64,000 bases of DNA from Saltatorellus ferox (GCA_007751475.1 CP036434.1:1364001-1428000), one strand, 5' to 3'. Positions 8,294-17,544 are shown, numbered from the stretch's first letter. The notes: generated from the sequence alone by a model not told the origin. Numbers and translations: made by a program.

Positions 8294-9949
8294 ATGCAAC
8301 GTTCGGTAACACGCGCCCTTTCGTCTCTCACGCTTTCCCTCGCGGCGGTCGCCACCCCGGCTTCCGCGCAGGCGCCCATCTTCGAGCTCGGTCAGATCAC
8401 CGCCCCGGGCGCCGCGGCGGGCGAGCGGCTCGGGGATCAGATCTCCCTCGCCCCAGGCTGGCTTTGCGGAGGGATTCCGAACCGGGACCTCTCGTTCACC
8501 CGCGCCGGCGTCGCGCTCGTCTGGCCGCGACAGAGCGGGAGCTACGGCACGCCCGTTTCCCTGGAGTCGCCTACGCCCACGGCAAACGGTGGCTTCGGCC
8601 TGGCGTGCGCGCTCAGTGGGACCGGTGAACTCGTCGTTTCCGAGCGCCGGTTCCAGGTCCCGGGGGCGAGTTCGCTGGGGGCCGTGCATCACTACGTGGA
8701 GCAAGCGGGCACGTGGATCAGCACAGGCCCGGTCGCAAACCCCGGGGCGTCCAACGACGGGTTCGGGCAGAGCGTCGCCTACGATGGCGACCTGATGGTG
8801 GTCGGGGCGCCGCTCGCAGGACCCCAGCCGGGACTCCAGGGCGTCGCTCATGTTTTCCAGCGAACCACGGGCGGCTGGACGCTGCTCTCGACCCTCGACG
8901 CGGGCGCGGGCGGCAACCTGGAGCAGTTCGGATGGTCGGTCGCGGTCCAGGGACGGCGCGTGCTCGTGGGCGCCCCACGTCATCTGGACGCCGGGGCGTT
9001 GCGCGGTGCGGCCTACTTCTTCGAGGAGGTGGGCGGCGTCTGGACGCGCGTGCTGCGGGTCGTGCCGGACGCGACCTCCGGCGATCGTTACTGCGGCGTC
9101 TCCGTGGCGATGGACGGGAACACCGCCGTCATCGGCGCCACCCAGACGAACCAGGTCGGCGCGGTCTATCACTACGAGCGCGCGGGCGGCGCGTGGTCCG
9201 AGATCGAGCGTCTGCAGCCCGGCAACCTGGGAGCGAACGCCACGTTCGGGCACTCGGTCGCCGTCCGTGGAGATCAGCTCGTGGTGGGCGCTTACCAGGA
9301 CACCGCGGCCGGGCTCCTCGCGGGTTCCGCCTGGACGTTCGAGCGCGTCGGAGGCTCCTTCGTTCCGCGCGCGAGGCTCGTGCAGTCGAGTCCTCCCGCC
9401 TTCCACGGTTTCTCGGTCGCGCTCGATGGGGCCGGGGAGTACGTCGTCGGCCAGCCGATCGGTACGCCCGCCGGCGGGCCGTCCGCGAGCGGGATCCTGC
9501 GCTGGTACCGGCCTGAGCCCGAGATCGGAGCGAGCTACTGCACCGCAGTGAACCACTCCGGTGGGCTAGCGGGCCAGATCTCCGCGCTGGGGAGCGCCGT
9601 CGCGGCCAGCAACTCGACCACGCTCGTGGCCCATGATCTGCCCTCGAACGCGTTCGGCTTCTTCATCACGAGCCGAACCCAGGGCATGGTCGCGCAGCCC
9701 GGTGGGAGCCAGGGCGTCCTGTGCCTCGGCGGTGCGATCGGGCGCTACGTCGGACCCGGCCAGATCGCGAACAGCGGCTCGCTGCGGACCTTCCAGCTCG
9801 ACCTCGATCTCTCCGCCATGCCGACGCCCAACGGACTCGTGCCCGCGCTTGCGGGTGAGACCTGGAACTTCCAGGCCTGGCATCGCGATCTCGTCGGAGG
9901 CAGCGTGACCTCCAACTTCACGGGCGCGGTCTCCGTGCTGCTCCAGTGA
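8294..9949 (+). CDS. Secreted FG-GAP-like propeller protein with planctomycete C-terminal domain
   Basis: A 551-residue protein with signal peptide (cleavage near ATPASAQA, about residue 26). Residues about 30-400 are six or seven repeats of roughly 55 residues with the pattern FGxSVAxxGxxxVVGAPxxxxxGxxxGAAYxFE, typical of integrin-alpha-like FG-GAP repeats that describe a seven-bladed propeller. The C-terminal 130 residues carry the domain shared with other proteins in this window: YCTAVNHSGG, a GSQGVLCLGGAIGRY block, NSGSLRTFQLDLDLS, GETWNFQAWHRD and SNFTGAV. No catalytic residues are evident. It is probably a cell-surface or secreted binding protein. Confidence 0.85.
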   Translation: MQRSVTRALSSLTLSLAAVATPASAQAPIFELGQITAPGAAAGERLGDQISLAPGWLCGGIPNRDLSFTRAGVALVWPRQSGSYGTPVSLESPTPTANGGFGLACALSGTGELVVSERRFQVPGASSLGAVHHYVEQAGTWISTGPVANPGASNDGFGQSVAYDGDLMVVGAPLAGPQPGLQGVAHVFQRTTGGWTLLSTLDAGAGGNLEQFGWSVAVQGRRVLVGAPRHLDAGALRGAAYFFEEVGGVWTRVLRVVPDATSGDRYCGVSVAMDGNTAVIGATQTNQVGAVYHYERAGGAWSEIERLQPGNLGANATFGHSVAVRGDQLVVGAYQDTAAGLLAGSAWTFERVGGSFVPRARLVQSSPPAFHGFSVALDGAGEYVVGQPIGTPAGGPSASGILRWYRPEPEIGASYCTAVNHSGGLAGQISALGSAVAASNSTTLVAHDLPSNAFGFFITSRTQGMVAQPGGSQGVLCLGGAIGRYVGPGQIANSGSLRTFQLDLDLSAMPTPNGLVPALAGETWNFQAWHRDLVGGSVTSNFTGAVSVLLQ

Positions 9950-10080
9950 CGCCCGGCCGCAGAACGGGACGCGGTCATCGACAATCGAACTCACCCCTTA
10001 CCGAGGGACCCGCTCGATTCCGCCGATGTCTTTAGTATTCAGACGCCTGACTCTCCTTGGCGCCTCTATCTATCGTCTTC

Positions 10081-13000
10081 ATGCGGAATACCCTTTCACG
10101 GCTCGCTCTCCTCGCCGTTCCTGGCCTGACGTCTCTCTCCGCTGCGACCGCATGGTCTGCGCCGGCCATCGAGGACGAGAAGGCGCCCGCGCCGAAGCGG
10201 GCGCTGGTCGCCGATGACCTCGCGGACTTCGAGTGGCGTCCGCTCGGACCGAGCACCTTCGGCGGCCGCATCGTCGATCTGGCGTGCCATCCGGATCGGC
10301 CGCGGACGCTCTGGGTCGGAAGCGCTTCGGGCGGTCTCTGGGTGACGAACGACCACGGGACGACGTGGGAGTGTCTCTTCCAGAACGAGGGCACGATCTC
10401 GATCGGCGACATCGCCGTGGACCCGACGAACCCGGACGTGCTCTGGGTCGGCACCGGCGAGGCGAACAACCAGCGCAGCTCCTACTGGGGTGACGGCGTC
10501 TACAAGTCGACCGACGGCGGCAAGACGTGGAAGAACGTCGGCCTGCCGCACTCGCATCACATCGGCCGGATCGTGATCGATCCGCGCAACTCCGATCGCG
10601 TGTTCGTCGCGGCCCTCGGTGCGCTCTACACCTCGAACGAGGAGCGCGGCCTCTACCGCACGACGGACGGCGGCGAAACCTGGGAGCGGGTCCTCGCGAT
10701 CAACCCGGACGTCGGCGTCGTCGACGTCGCGCTCGACCCGAACGAGCCGGATCACATGGTTGCCGCGAGCTACGAGCGCCGCCGCCGCGCCTGGGACTTC
10801 GACGGGAACGGCCCCGGCTCCGGAATCTGGCGCTCGGAGGACGCGGGCACGACGTGGGAGCGCTGCGAGGGCGGCCTTCCGACCGGCGACATCGGCCGTA
10901 TCGGCCTCGACGTGTTCCCCGGCGACGAGAACGTGATCGTCGCAACGGTGTCGAACCAGAACCGCGAGCCGGTGCGAAACGGTCCGGTCATCGGCCTGGA
11001 GGTCGAGTGGACGGACGGAAAGCTGGTCGTGACGAAGGTCAAGAAGGACAGCGGCGCGGCGAAGCTCGGGCTGGAGAAGGGCGATGTCCTGAAGAAGATC
11101 GGTGAGCGTGATCTCGACGACGCCTTCGCGTGGATGCACGTCCTGGGCGAGCTGCGAGACAGCGCCGAAGAGAAAGCGGGTGACTCGGACGAGGAGCCGA
11201 CGCTCGCGCTGACCTACGTGCGCGACGACAAGGAGAGCACCGTCGAAGCGGACCTCGAGCAGATCCTCGTCGTCGACGAAGGCGACCCCAAGACGCGCGA
11301 GATCGGCGGCGGGGTCTATCGCTCGACCGATCGCGGGAAGACCTGGGAGATGGTGAACGAGTCGCCCGTGGGTGGCGATCCCGCCTACTACTACGGCCAG
11401 ATCCGCTTCGACCCGAAGGACGCCCAGCGCCTCTACATGTGCGGCGTTCCGATGCTCGCGTCCAGCGACGGCGGCCAGAACTGGGACCGGATCGCGGGCT
11501 CGGTGCACGTCGATCACCACGCGCTGCTCGTCGATCCCCACGACAGCCAGAAGCTCTGGCTCGGCAACGACGGCGGCCTGCACGTTTCGTGGGACAAAGG
11601 CGAGACGTGGCAGCACTTCACGAACCTGCCGATCTCGCAGTTCTACGCGGTCGGTCTCGATAACTCCGAGCCGTTCCGCGTCTACGGCGGCACCCAGGAC
11701 AACGGCACCTGGGGCGGGCCGCACACCTCCCGCGATCCGCGCGGGATCCACCCGAGCGAGTGGTACACGGTGGGCGGCGGCGACGGGTTCTACGCTCAGA
11801 TCGATCCGCGCAACCCGGACACGGTCTACGCGGAGTCGCAGTTCGGCGCGATCTATCGGCGGAACCTTGCCAACGGTACGTCGGCCTACATCCGGCCGCG
11901 CAAGCCGAAGGACGCCGAGGAGGACGCGCTGCGCTTCAACTGGAACTCGCCGATCCTCATCTCGGCGCACAACCCCGAGGTGATCTACTTCGGCGGCAAC
12001 CGTCTCTTCAAGTCGTTCGATCGCGGCGACTCCTGGCCGGTGCACAGCCCTGATCTCACCACGAAGGACGCCGAGAAGATCGCCGGCAACGTCCCGCACT
12101 GCACGATCACGACGATCGCGGAGAGCGTGCTCGATCCTGGGCTTCTGCTGGTCGGAACGGACGACGGGCTCGTGCACATGTCCGAGGACGGCGGCTACGA
12201 CTGGACGAACCTGACCGGGCAGTTCCCGGGTGCGCCGTCGGGCTGGTGGGTGAGTCGCGTGACGCTTTCCAGCCACGATCGCAACACGGCCTACGTGTCG
12301 TTCACCGGCTACCGCGAGGATGACTTCCGGCCGCTGGTGTTCCGCACGACGAAGCTCGGTAGCGGCGAGGGCTGGAAGCGGATCACGGAAGGCCTGCCCG
12401 AGGGCGAGCCCGTGAACGATATTTGCGAGGACCCGACGAACCCGATGCTGCTCTATGCCGGCACGGAGTTCGGCGTGTACGTGAGCTGCAACCAGGGCGC
12501 GAGCTGGGCGCCGATGAACGGCGGCCTGCCGAGGGTCGCGGTGCACGATCTCGCCGTTCACCAGCGCGACGCGGTGCTGGTCGCGGCGACGCACGGCCAG
12601 GGCTTCTGGGCGACCGAAGTCGACGCGGTGCGGGCGATGACCGAAGAGGCGCTGGCCGAGCCCGCGCATCTCTTCCCGGTGGGCGACAAGACGCGCTGGG
12701 CGCGCCGGTCGGCCGTCGGCGGCTACGGCGGCGGGGATCAGGTCTGGCGCGGGGAGAACGAGTCCCGTGACGTGACGATCGTGGTGTCGCTCCAGGAAGT
12801 GGACGCCACCGCATCCGAGGAGCCCGAGACCCCCAGGGAGGGTGAGGGAGCTCCCGCGAAAGTCTCCGACTGGAAGGTCACCATCGAGGACGCGGGCGGC
12901 GAGGTTCTCGCCACGAAGACGCTTCCGAACGAAAAGGGCGTGCACGTGCTCACCTGGGACCTCCGGAAGGATTCGAAGTCGGACGACGAAGGCGGTCAGA

Positions 13001-13188
13001 ACCGTCGGCGCGGCGGCGGACTCGGCGAGGGCGTCTACACCGTGGTGCTCCGCAAGGGCGACGCGAAGAAGGCGCAGAAGGAATCCTTCGAGGTCAAGCG
13101 CGACCCGATGCTCGCCGGAGCCAGCGCGGCGGAAATGGAGGCTGAAGAGCAGCCGGAAGAAAGCGCGGAAGAGGACCGGCGGTACTGA
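10081..13188 (+). CDS. Secreted BNR/VPS10 (sortilin-like) beta-propeller protein with inserted PDZ domain
   Basis: A 1035-residue exported protein (signal peptide to about residue 28, TAWSAPA). It has many BNR/Asp-box repeats (STDGGKTW, TTDGGETW, SEDAGTTW, STDRGKTW, SSDGGQNW, SWDKGETW, SEDGGYDW), forming a large sortilin/VPS10-like propeller as in proteins loosely named glycosyl hydrolases. A PDZ-like domain is inserted between blades at about residues 305-400 (GAAKLGLEKGDVLKKIGERD). The last 200 residues carry an Ig-like segment resembling FlgD (KVTIEDAGGEVLATKTL) and a highly acidic tail. Catalytic glycosidase residues are not recognisable, so enzymatic activity should not be assumed. The ATG at 10081 is preferred over an upstream alternative start at 10057. 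Confidence 0.88.
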   Translation: MRNTLSRLALLAVPGLTSLSAATAWSAPAIEDEKAPAPKRALVADDLADFEWRPLGPSTFGGRIVDLACHPDRPRTLWVGSASGGLWVTNDHGTTWECLFQNEGTISIGDIAVDPTNPDVLWVGTGEANNQRSSYWGDGVYKSTDGGKTWKNVGLPHSHHIGRIVIDPRNSDRVFVAALGALYTSNEERGLYRTTDGGETWERVLAINPDVGVVDVALDPNEPDHMVAASYERRRRAWDFDGNGPGSGIWRSEDAGTTWERCEGGLPTGDIGRIGLDVFPGDENVIVATVSNQNREPVRNGPVIGLEVEWTDGKLVVTKVKKDSGAAKLGLEKGDVLKKIGERDLDDAFAWMHVLGELRDSAEEKAGDSDEEPTLALTYVRDDKESTVEADLEQILVVDEGDPKTREIGGGVYRSTDRGKTWEMVNESPVGGDPAYYYGQIRFDPKDAQRLYMCGVPMLASSDGGQNWDRIAGSVHVDHHALLVDPHDSQKLWLGNDGGLHVSWDKGETWQHFTNLPISQFYAVGLDNSEPFRVYGGTQDNGTWGGPHTSRDPRGIHPSEWYTVGGGDGFYAQIDPRNPDTVYAESQFGAIYRRNLANGTSAYIRPRKPKDAEEDALRFNWNSPILISAHNPEVIYFGGNRLFKSFDRGDSWPVHSPDLTTKDAEKIAGNVPHCTITTIAESVLDPGLLLVGTDDGLVHMSEDGGYDWTNLTGQFPGAPSGWWVSRVTLSSHDRNTAYVSFTGYREDDFRPLVFRTTKLGSGEGWKRITEGLPEGEPVNDICEDPTNPMLLYAGTEFGVYVSCNQGASWAPMNGGLPRVAVHDLAVHQRDAVLVAATHGQGFWATEVDAVRAMTEEALAEPAHLFPVGDKTRWARRSAVGGYGGGDQVWRGENESRDVTIVVSLQEVDATASEEPETPREGEGAPAKVSDWKVTIEDAGGEVLATKTLPNEKGVHVLTWDLRKDSKSDDEGGQNRRRGGGLGEGVYTVVLRKGDAKKAQKESFEVKRDPMLAGASAAEMEAEEQPEESAEEDRRY

Positions 13189-13204
13189 GCCCGCGCGCTC
13201 GCTC

Positions 13205-14017
13205 CTACAGGCTCCAGCGCAACGACGCGATCGCCGAGTTCACCCACGTGAACGTGTAGACCTCGTCGTTGTCGGCGCCGCCTTCGATGGTTCGATAGCC
13301 CAGTGAGGCCCGGAGTCCGGGCCTCACGTCATATCCCACGGTGAGCGCGACGTCGAACGCGCGGCCCTGGGGCGCGGCCGAGCCCTCGACGTCCAGCACC
13401 GAGACCCAGCGATCGGCGAAGCGCCATTCGCCGGTGAGGTTGAGGAGCGGAACGACGCCGAGGTCGGTCTTGCTGGCGCTGCGTCCGCCCTGGGAAACCT
13501 CGATGCTGGCGTCGCGAACGAGCGCGGTCACGCCGCCGCGCCATGTCCAGGCCTCCGTCTCCCAGAAGCGGTAGCGATAGGCGAGCCGGTAAGTGTCGAA
13601 CTGGTAGTCGGCGGAGGCGCGGCCGGCGTTGAAGGTCTCGTTCTCGAAGACGACGTTCTTCTTCAGCTCGCCGGTGCCGTCGGTGCGGACGGGTGCGTAG
13701 AGGAAGCGGAGACCGTGCTTCTCGTCGAGGTCGTACTCGAAGGTGATGCGACCGACGGGCCAGGGTCCTTCCCCGGTCAGGTCGTTGAGCGAGAAGCGCG
13801 TGCCGGTGTCGCCGGGGGAGCGCACGTCGTTCCGGTTGGAGAAGACGGCGCCAGCCTCGAGGGTCATGCGGAACCTGGAGGCCTCTCCATCCAGGTCCTG
13901 GGCGCGGAGGGAGCCAAGGCTCGAAGGGGTTTCCCGCATGAGAGCCGGAGCGGGCTCTGGGTGGGGAGTGGCGAGAAGGGCGGCGCTGAGGGCGGGAAGA
14001 GTGGAGAGCAGAAACAT
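13205..14017 (-). CDS. Probable outer-membrane beta-barrel protein
   Basis: A 270-residue protein with a signal peptide (MFLLSTLPALSAALLA) followed by alternating polar/hydrophobic strands rich in aromatic residues, ending in W-S-L, a C-terminus typical of outer-membrane barrels. Strand-like segments include FEYDLDEKHGLRFLYAPV, TYRLAYRYRFWE and LRASLGYRTIEGG. No enzyme motif is seen. The ATG at 14017 is chosen because upstream in-frame codons to 14308 encode low-complexity sequence without a signal peptide. It converges with the BNR protein, 16 bp apart at the stops. It could be a small porin-like or DUF-type barrel; the function is unknown. Confidence 0.75.
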   Translation of the reverse strand: MFLLSTLPALSAALLATPHPEPAPALMRETPSSLGSLRAQDLDGEASRFRMTLEAGAVFSNRNDVRSPGDTGTRFSLNDLTGEGPWPVGRITFEYDLDEKHGLRFLYAPVRTDGTGELKKNVVFENETFNAGRASADYQFDTYRLAYRYRFWETEAWTWRGGVTALVRDASIEVSQGGRSASKTDLGVVPLLNLTGEWRFADRWVSVLDVEGSAAPQGRAFDVALTVGYDVRPGLRASLGYRTIEGGADNDEVYTFTWVNSAIASLRWSL

Positions 14018-14316
14018 GGATGGGGGGGGCGCGGGGGGGAAGGGAGCAGAGGGGCAGGCTGTCACGCCCCACCTCGGTAGGTTCGAAGTGAGGTCGATCA
14101 TGGATTCAGCCGAGGGGCGCCAGTCTCCGCGTCCATGTATCTGAACGTGGGTGGGGAGATTCCTCGACACTGTCGCGTTGGATCGACATGAAGGCCAGGG
14201 CGGGCCTTCCTTGTTGGATACTGCTGTGAGGCTGTAAGTCGTTGACCGAGAGTGGATTGTGGCGAATCTCGCGGCCTTTGGTGCTACCTGGCAACGGCTG
14301 TGCTCCATGGACCTCC

Positions 14317-14553
14317 ATGACCAGCACCTTCCACCACGACACCAAGTTCTGCTCCTGCTGCAACGAGTACGTCAGCTACCTCTCCAGCATCGAGAGCAGC
14401 TACTGCGTCCAGTGCGGTGCCGAGGTTCGGATGTTCTCCGCCTCGGACTGGGAAGCGGTTCAGGCCAAGCTGGCGGCGCGCAAGTCCAAGGGCGGCCGGC
14501 CCCGCAAGGACGCTCGCCGCACCGCGGCAGCGGCGGCTCGGACTGCTGCCTGA
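14317..14553 (+). CDS. Small zinc-ribbon protein with basic AT-hook-like tail
   Basis: A 78-residue protein starting MTSTFHHDTKFC. It has two cysteine pairs, CSCC (residues 12-15) and CVQC (about 32-35), spaced as in a treble-clef or zinc-ribbon knuckle. A helix (ASDWEAVQAKLAARKSKG) and a GGRPRKDARR motif of AT-hook type follow, then an Ala-rich tail. It probably binds zinc and may bind DNA or RNA. It stands alone, followed by a repeat-rich intergenic region with strong hairpins that could terminate its transcript. The family is not recognised. The start is set by the first Met of the conserved-looking region; an upstream start at 14242 would add a non-conserved extension. Confidence 0.65.
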   Translation: MTSTFHHDTKFCSCCNEYVSYLSSIESSYCVQCGAEVRMFSASDWEAVQAKLAARKSKGGRPRKDARRTAAAAARTAA

Positions 14554-14602
14554 GCGCCACGATCACTGCGCTGGGAACTGCCTGGTGCGGACTCTGACTT
14601 GA

Positions 14603-14683
14603 CTCTCTCTCTCTCTCTCTCTCTCTCGTCTCCACTCTCTCGTCTCCACTCTCTCGTCTCCACTCTCTCGTCTCCACTCTCTC
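14603..14683. repeat. CT-dinucleotide run plus four 14-bp tandem repeats
   Basis: A pure CT run of about 24 bp (14603-14627) is followed by four tandem copies of the 14-bp unit gtctccactctctc (14628-14683). The strand is fully polypyrimidine/polypurine. It lies in a 301-bp gap between the zinc-ribbon gene and the DNRLRE gene and contains no credible coding sequence. Such tracts are prone to length variation. Confidence 0.9.
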
Positions 14684-14758
14684 TCCGACTCAGGCAGGCC
14701 TACTCAGCCCGCCGCTCTGCGCTAACGGGTTTTCGGTTCCCGGGAAGCGCAGAACCCA

Positions 14759-14871
14759 GAACGCCCGACCTCCGCATGCACGCGTGGAGGTCGGGCGTTC
14801 GCACTGGGGGAGTCCGAATCCCGCCGGGATTCGGACCGCTGACGTTCGAACTTCCTATTGGAACGTCAGCG
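14759..14871. terminator. Three consecutive perfect hairpins between converging genes
   Basis: Three inverted repeats in 113 bp: 15-bp arms at 14759-14773/14786-14800, 11-bp arms at 14812-14822/14826-14836 with a 3-nt loop, and 11-bp arms at 14837-14847/14861-14871. The third straddles the stop codon (14855) of the reverse-strand gene. None has a clear T-run. They lie between genes converging from both sides, so bidirectional termination or transcript-end protection is likely, but this is inferred. Confidence 0.6.
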
Positions 14872-15955
14872 TCACCGCGTCCGTGAAGTTCGAGGTCGAC
14901 TGACGGTTTGCATCCCGATACCACACCTGGAAGTTCCAGGTCTCTCCGGCCTGCACCGCGACCGAACCCTGGGCCAGCGGGAACGCCGTCAGATCTGGCT
15001 CCACCGACAGGGACCCCAGGCTGCTGGTGCGCTGGGTCTGAGTGCGGAACGCGGCCACCGCTCCTCCCAGGCACCACACTCCTTGGGAACCCATCCCCAT
15101 CGGAACCTGGGCCTGGGTTCGTGAGGCCAGCAGGTACCCGAAGCTTTCGGGTGGCAACGAGGTCGCGTTCAGGCGCAGCTGATGGTCGGCGACCACGTCG
15201 CTTCCGCTGGCCCACAGGTAACCCGGGGCCTCCGTCGAGTTCGGCACGGCAGGCGAGCAGTAGAGAGTCCCGATCTCCGGACCTGTGAAGTCGATGATGA
15301 GACGCGGGGCCCACGCGGGCGTGCTGGTCTCCCGCGACGCGTACCGACGCGCCGACTGATCGAGCTCCAGGTCATCCTTCAGCATCAGCCCGTGGTTCGA
15401 AATCGGGGACTCCAGCCACTCCTGGACCAGCGCCGTCAGCCCGGCGCCCTCGAAGAACACCGGGCCTTCCTGATCGATGATCTGGGAGGCAAGCGGCGCG
15501 GGATCGAAGTCGCCCCCGCGCTCGCTCCACTCGACGTCGGGGAAGAAACGATGTCTCCACGTAGCGTCGTCGGGCCTGGAGCCGCTGCCGGTTCCGCCCG
15601 GACCGCCGGCGATGGAGACGCCTTCTCCCCAGCTCGCCAGCACGCGGTGCAACGATTGCTGCGCCGGAGTCACGACCTGGGGGACGGCCGTGCACTCGAG
15701 TTCAAGCCTGACACCCAGGATGGTCGAGCCTGCTGGCACTCCGCCCGTGATATCGAACTCGACGAGTGCGCGGCGCCGGAGGCCGTCGGCGTTTCTGCCT
15801 GCGAAGAACGACCTGCCCATCCCGTTGCTCAGGGCGCCGCTGAAGTTCTGGTACAGCGTGTTGTCCTGGACCGCGGACAGGGTGACCTGGGTCTGAGCCG
15901 AGGCCCAGGGCGAGAACGCAAGGAGCGCAACGAGGGGAAAGCGAGCGAGGGGCAT
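14855..15955 (-). CDS. Secreted DNRLRE-domain protein with planctomycete C-terminal domain
   Basis: A 366-residue protein with signal peptide (cleavage after SPWASA, about residue 19). Residues about 22-230 match the DNRLRE/TGF-beta-propeptide-like jelly-roll found on many secreted planctomycete and myxobacterial proteins: AVQDNTLYQN, RRRALVEFDITGGVPAG, SILGVRLELE-type strands, WRHRFFPDVEW, LTALVQEWLE and APRLIIDF. Residues about 235-366 are the recurring C-terminal domain (YCSPAVPNST, GSQGVWCLGGAVAAF, SSLGSLSVEPDLTAFP, GETWNFQVWYRD, TSNFTDAV). The start at 15955 is chosen for the signal peptide; the frame stays open further upstream into the neighbouring gene, but that extension is out-of-frame noise. 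Confidence 0.85.
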   Translation of the reverse strand: MPLARFPLVALLAFSPWASAQTQVTLSAVQDNTLYQNFSGALSNGMGRSFFAGRNADGLRRRALVEFDITGGVPAGSTILGVRLELECTAVPQVVTPAQQSLHRVLASWGEGVSIAGGPGGTGSGSRPDDATWRHRFFPDVEWSERGGDFDPAPLASQIIDQEGPVFFEGAGLTALVQEWLESPISNHGLMLKDDLELDQSARRYASRETSTPAWAPRLIIDFTGPEIGTLYCSPAVPNSTEAPGYLWASGSDVVADHQLRLNATSLPPESFGYLLASRTQAQVPMGMGSQGVWCLGGAVAAFRTQTQRTSSLGSLSVEPDLTAFPLAQGSVAVQAGETWNFQVWYRDANRQSTSNFTDAVTLTFQ

Positions 15956-15999
15956 GGTGACGACCAACGGGAAGAAAGCGAGTCGGGTGAAAGCGAGTC

Positions 16000-17544
16000 C
16001 TACTCCGCCGTTCCGTCGATGTAGGCCTGGATCTTCGGATGGAGGTAGTTCGCCACGTCGCGCCCGAGCTTGAGCCCGGCCACGTTGTCGGCCTGGATGT
16101 GGTAGCCGCCGAGCACGCGGCTGATGCCCGCGATCTCCGCTGCCTCGGTGAACGTCGGGATCGGGATCTTGACGTCGCAGGAGAGCGGCTTTCCGTAGCT
16201 GGAGAGCACCGCCTTGCCGTCGACCTGCTGCATCTCTTCGCAGGTCGCGTCGCCCTCGGTCAGGGCGCCCGCGATCCGCTTCTCGATCACGCCAAACTCG
16301 TCGCTCCCCGTGTAGAGGCGCAGCATCTCCGCGCACGCGCCGCTGATCGTGCTATGGCCAGAGGTGTAGCCCGGGAAGGGCGGCGTCACGAACGTGGAGG
16401 GTGAGTACGGGTGCCACTTCTCGGCCGGCACGTCGATGACGCCCTTGCCGGGGCCACCCCAGGCGTGCAGCGTTTCGCCCTTGTAGTAGTGCCGTACCAG
16501 CGTCCAGGGACGCGAACTGTCGTAGTAGCGCTTCGAATCCCAGGAGGCGATGAACGCGTCCATGGCCGTCGTGCCGACCGCAAAGAACAGCTTGACGTCT
16601 TCGCTGAAGTCGTTCCTGTCGCGCACCGAAACGTCCTGGGCGAAGCGCAGCCAGTGACCGGACTGGCCGGTCGACCGCGGGCCGTCACGCATGAACTCGA
16701 CGAGCGCCTTCTGCTCGGTGCTGAGGCTCGCGTTCATGGCGATCACCTCGTCCACCTCTTCCTTGAGCTGGGCCGAGCCGACCTTGGGCGGCGGGCCCGG
16801 GCGAAACTGATCCGAGGACTCGAGGCCGAACGGCTTCACGAGGTGCCAGTGCGGCGTCAGGAAGTCGACCACGAACGTACCGCCCTTGCCATCGTCGAAG
16901 GGAATGGGCTGCCAGCGATCGGGGTCGACGCAGCGCTCGGCCGTGTTAACGGGCCGATAGTTCGTCGTGTCCGAGTAGGGCGTCCCGTCCGAGCCCGGAT
17001 CGTCGCCGAGCTGGTTCGCGCCGTCCGCGTAGCGATCGGTGACGATGCGCTTCGCGACGAGGTTGCCGAGTCCGGCTGGCGTGCTCGGGTCCGTCGTGTC
17101 GAGGGTCGGGTCGTAGCCCAGCGCCCGCATCTCGCCTTCGATGTAGTCCGCGTGGAACGGGTACTGGTCCAGACAGGTTCGGTACATCGCGTAGGAGACC
17201 GCGGTCTTCATCGCTTCGTCCGTTCGCTCCGCCTCCGGACGCCTCAGCGTCGAGCCGAATACCGGACCTACCGCGACGTCGTCGTACGCGGCCCAGGCCT
17301 CGAACATCGCGATGGTGGGCAGCGCCATCTGCCTCGACAGGATCGTGGGCGCCGCGCCGACGCGCTCGACGTCGCGGGCCGCGGCCTCCAGCATCACGTC
17401 CATCCACTGGAACGCCAGCGAGGGCTCGTAGCCCTCCGGTACGTTCATGTGCGTTTGAGAGAGGTCGGCTGCGGAGGGAGAGCTGGCACAGGAGAAGGCC
17501 AGGCCCGCGGCCACGGTGCAAGCGAGGAGGAGAGAGCGCGTCAT
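16000..17544 (-). CDS. Vanadium-haloperoxidase-like (PAP2 superfamily) lipoprotein
   Basis: A 514-residue protein with a lipoprotein signal (LACTVAAGLAFSCASS; lipobox Cys near residue 19). The long helical body matches bacterial vanadium-dependent haloperoxidase/PAP2-like proteins. The phosphate- or vanadate-binding motifs appear as SSRPWTLVRH, PFPGYTSGHSTISGA and GGYHIQADNVAG, supplying Arg, Ser-Gly-His and the axial His. Family members either oxidise halides with peroxide or act as phosphatases; the sequence does not settle which. It lies 44 bp downstream of the DNRLRE gene start and about 100 bp from the PmoA-like gene, all on the reverse strand. Confidence 0.82.
   Translation of the reverse strand: MTRSLLLACTVAAGLAFSCASSPSAADLSQTHMNVPEGYEPSLAFQWMDVMLEAAARDVERVGAAPTILSRQMALPTIAMFEAWAAYDDVAVGPVFGSTLRRPEAERTDEAMKTAVSYAMYRTCLDQYPFHADYIEGEMRALGYDPTLDTTDPSTPAGLGNLVAKRIVTDRYADGANQLGDDPGSDGTPYSDTTNYRPVNTAERCVDPDRWQPIPFDDGKGGTFVVDFLTPHWHLVKPFGLESSDQFRPGPPPKVGSAQLKEEVDEVIAMNASLSTEQKALVEFMRDGPRSTGQSGHWLRFAQDVSVRDRNDFSEDVKLFFAVGTTAMDAFIASWDSKRYYDSSRPWTLVRHYYKGETLHAWGGPGKGVIDVPAEKWHPYSPSTFVTPPFPGYTSGHSTISGACAEMLRLYTGSDEFGVIEKRIAGALTEGDATCEEMQQVDGKAVLSSYGKPLSCDVKIPIPTFTEAAEIAGISRVLGGYHIQADNVAGLKLGRDVANYLHPKIQAYIDGTAE

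Noticed and set aside
14603..14683. CRISPR-like array
   Set aside because: The 14-bp units are contiguous, with no spacers, and are simple polypyrimidine sequence.
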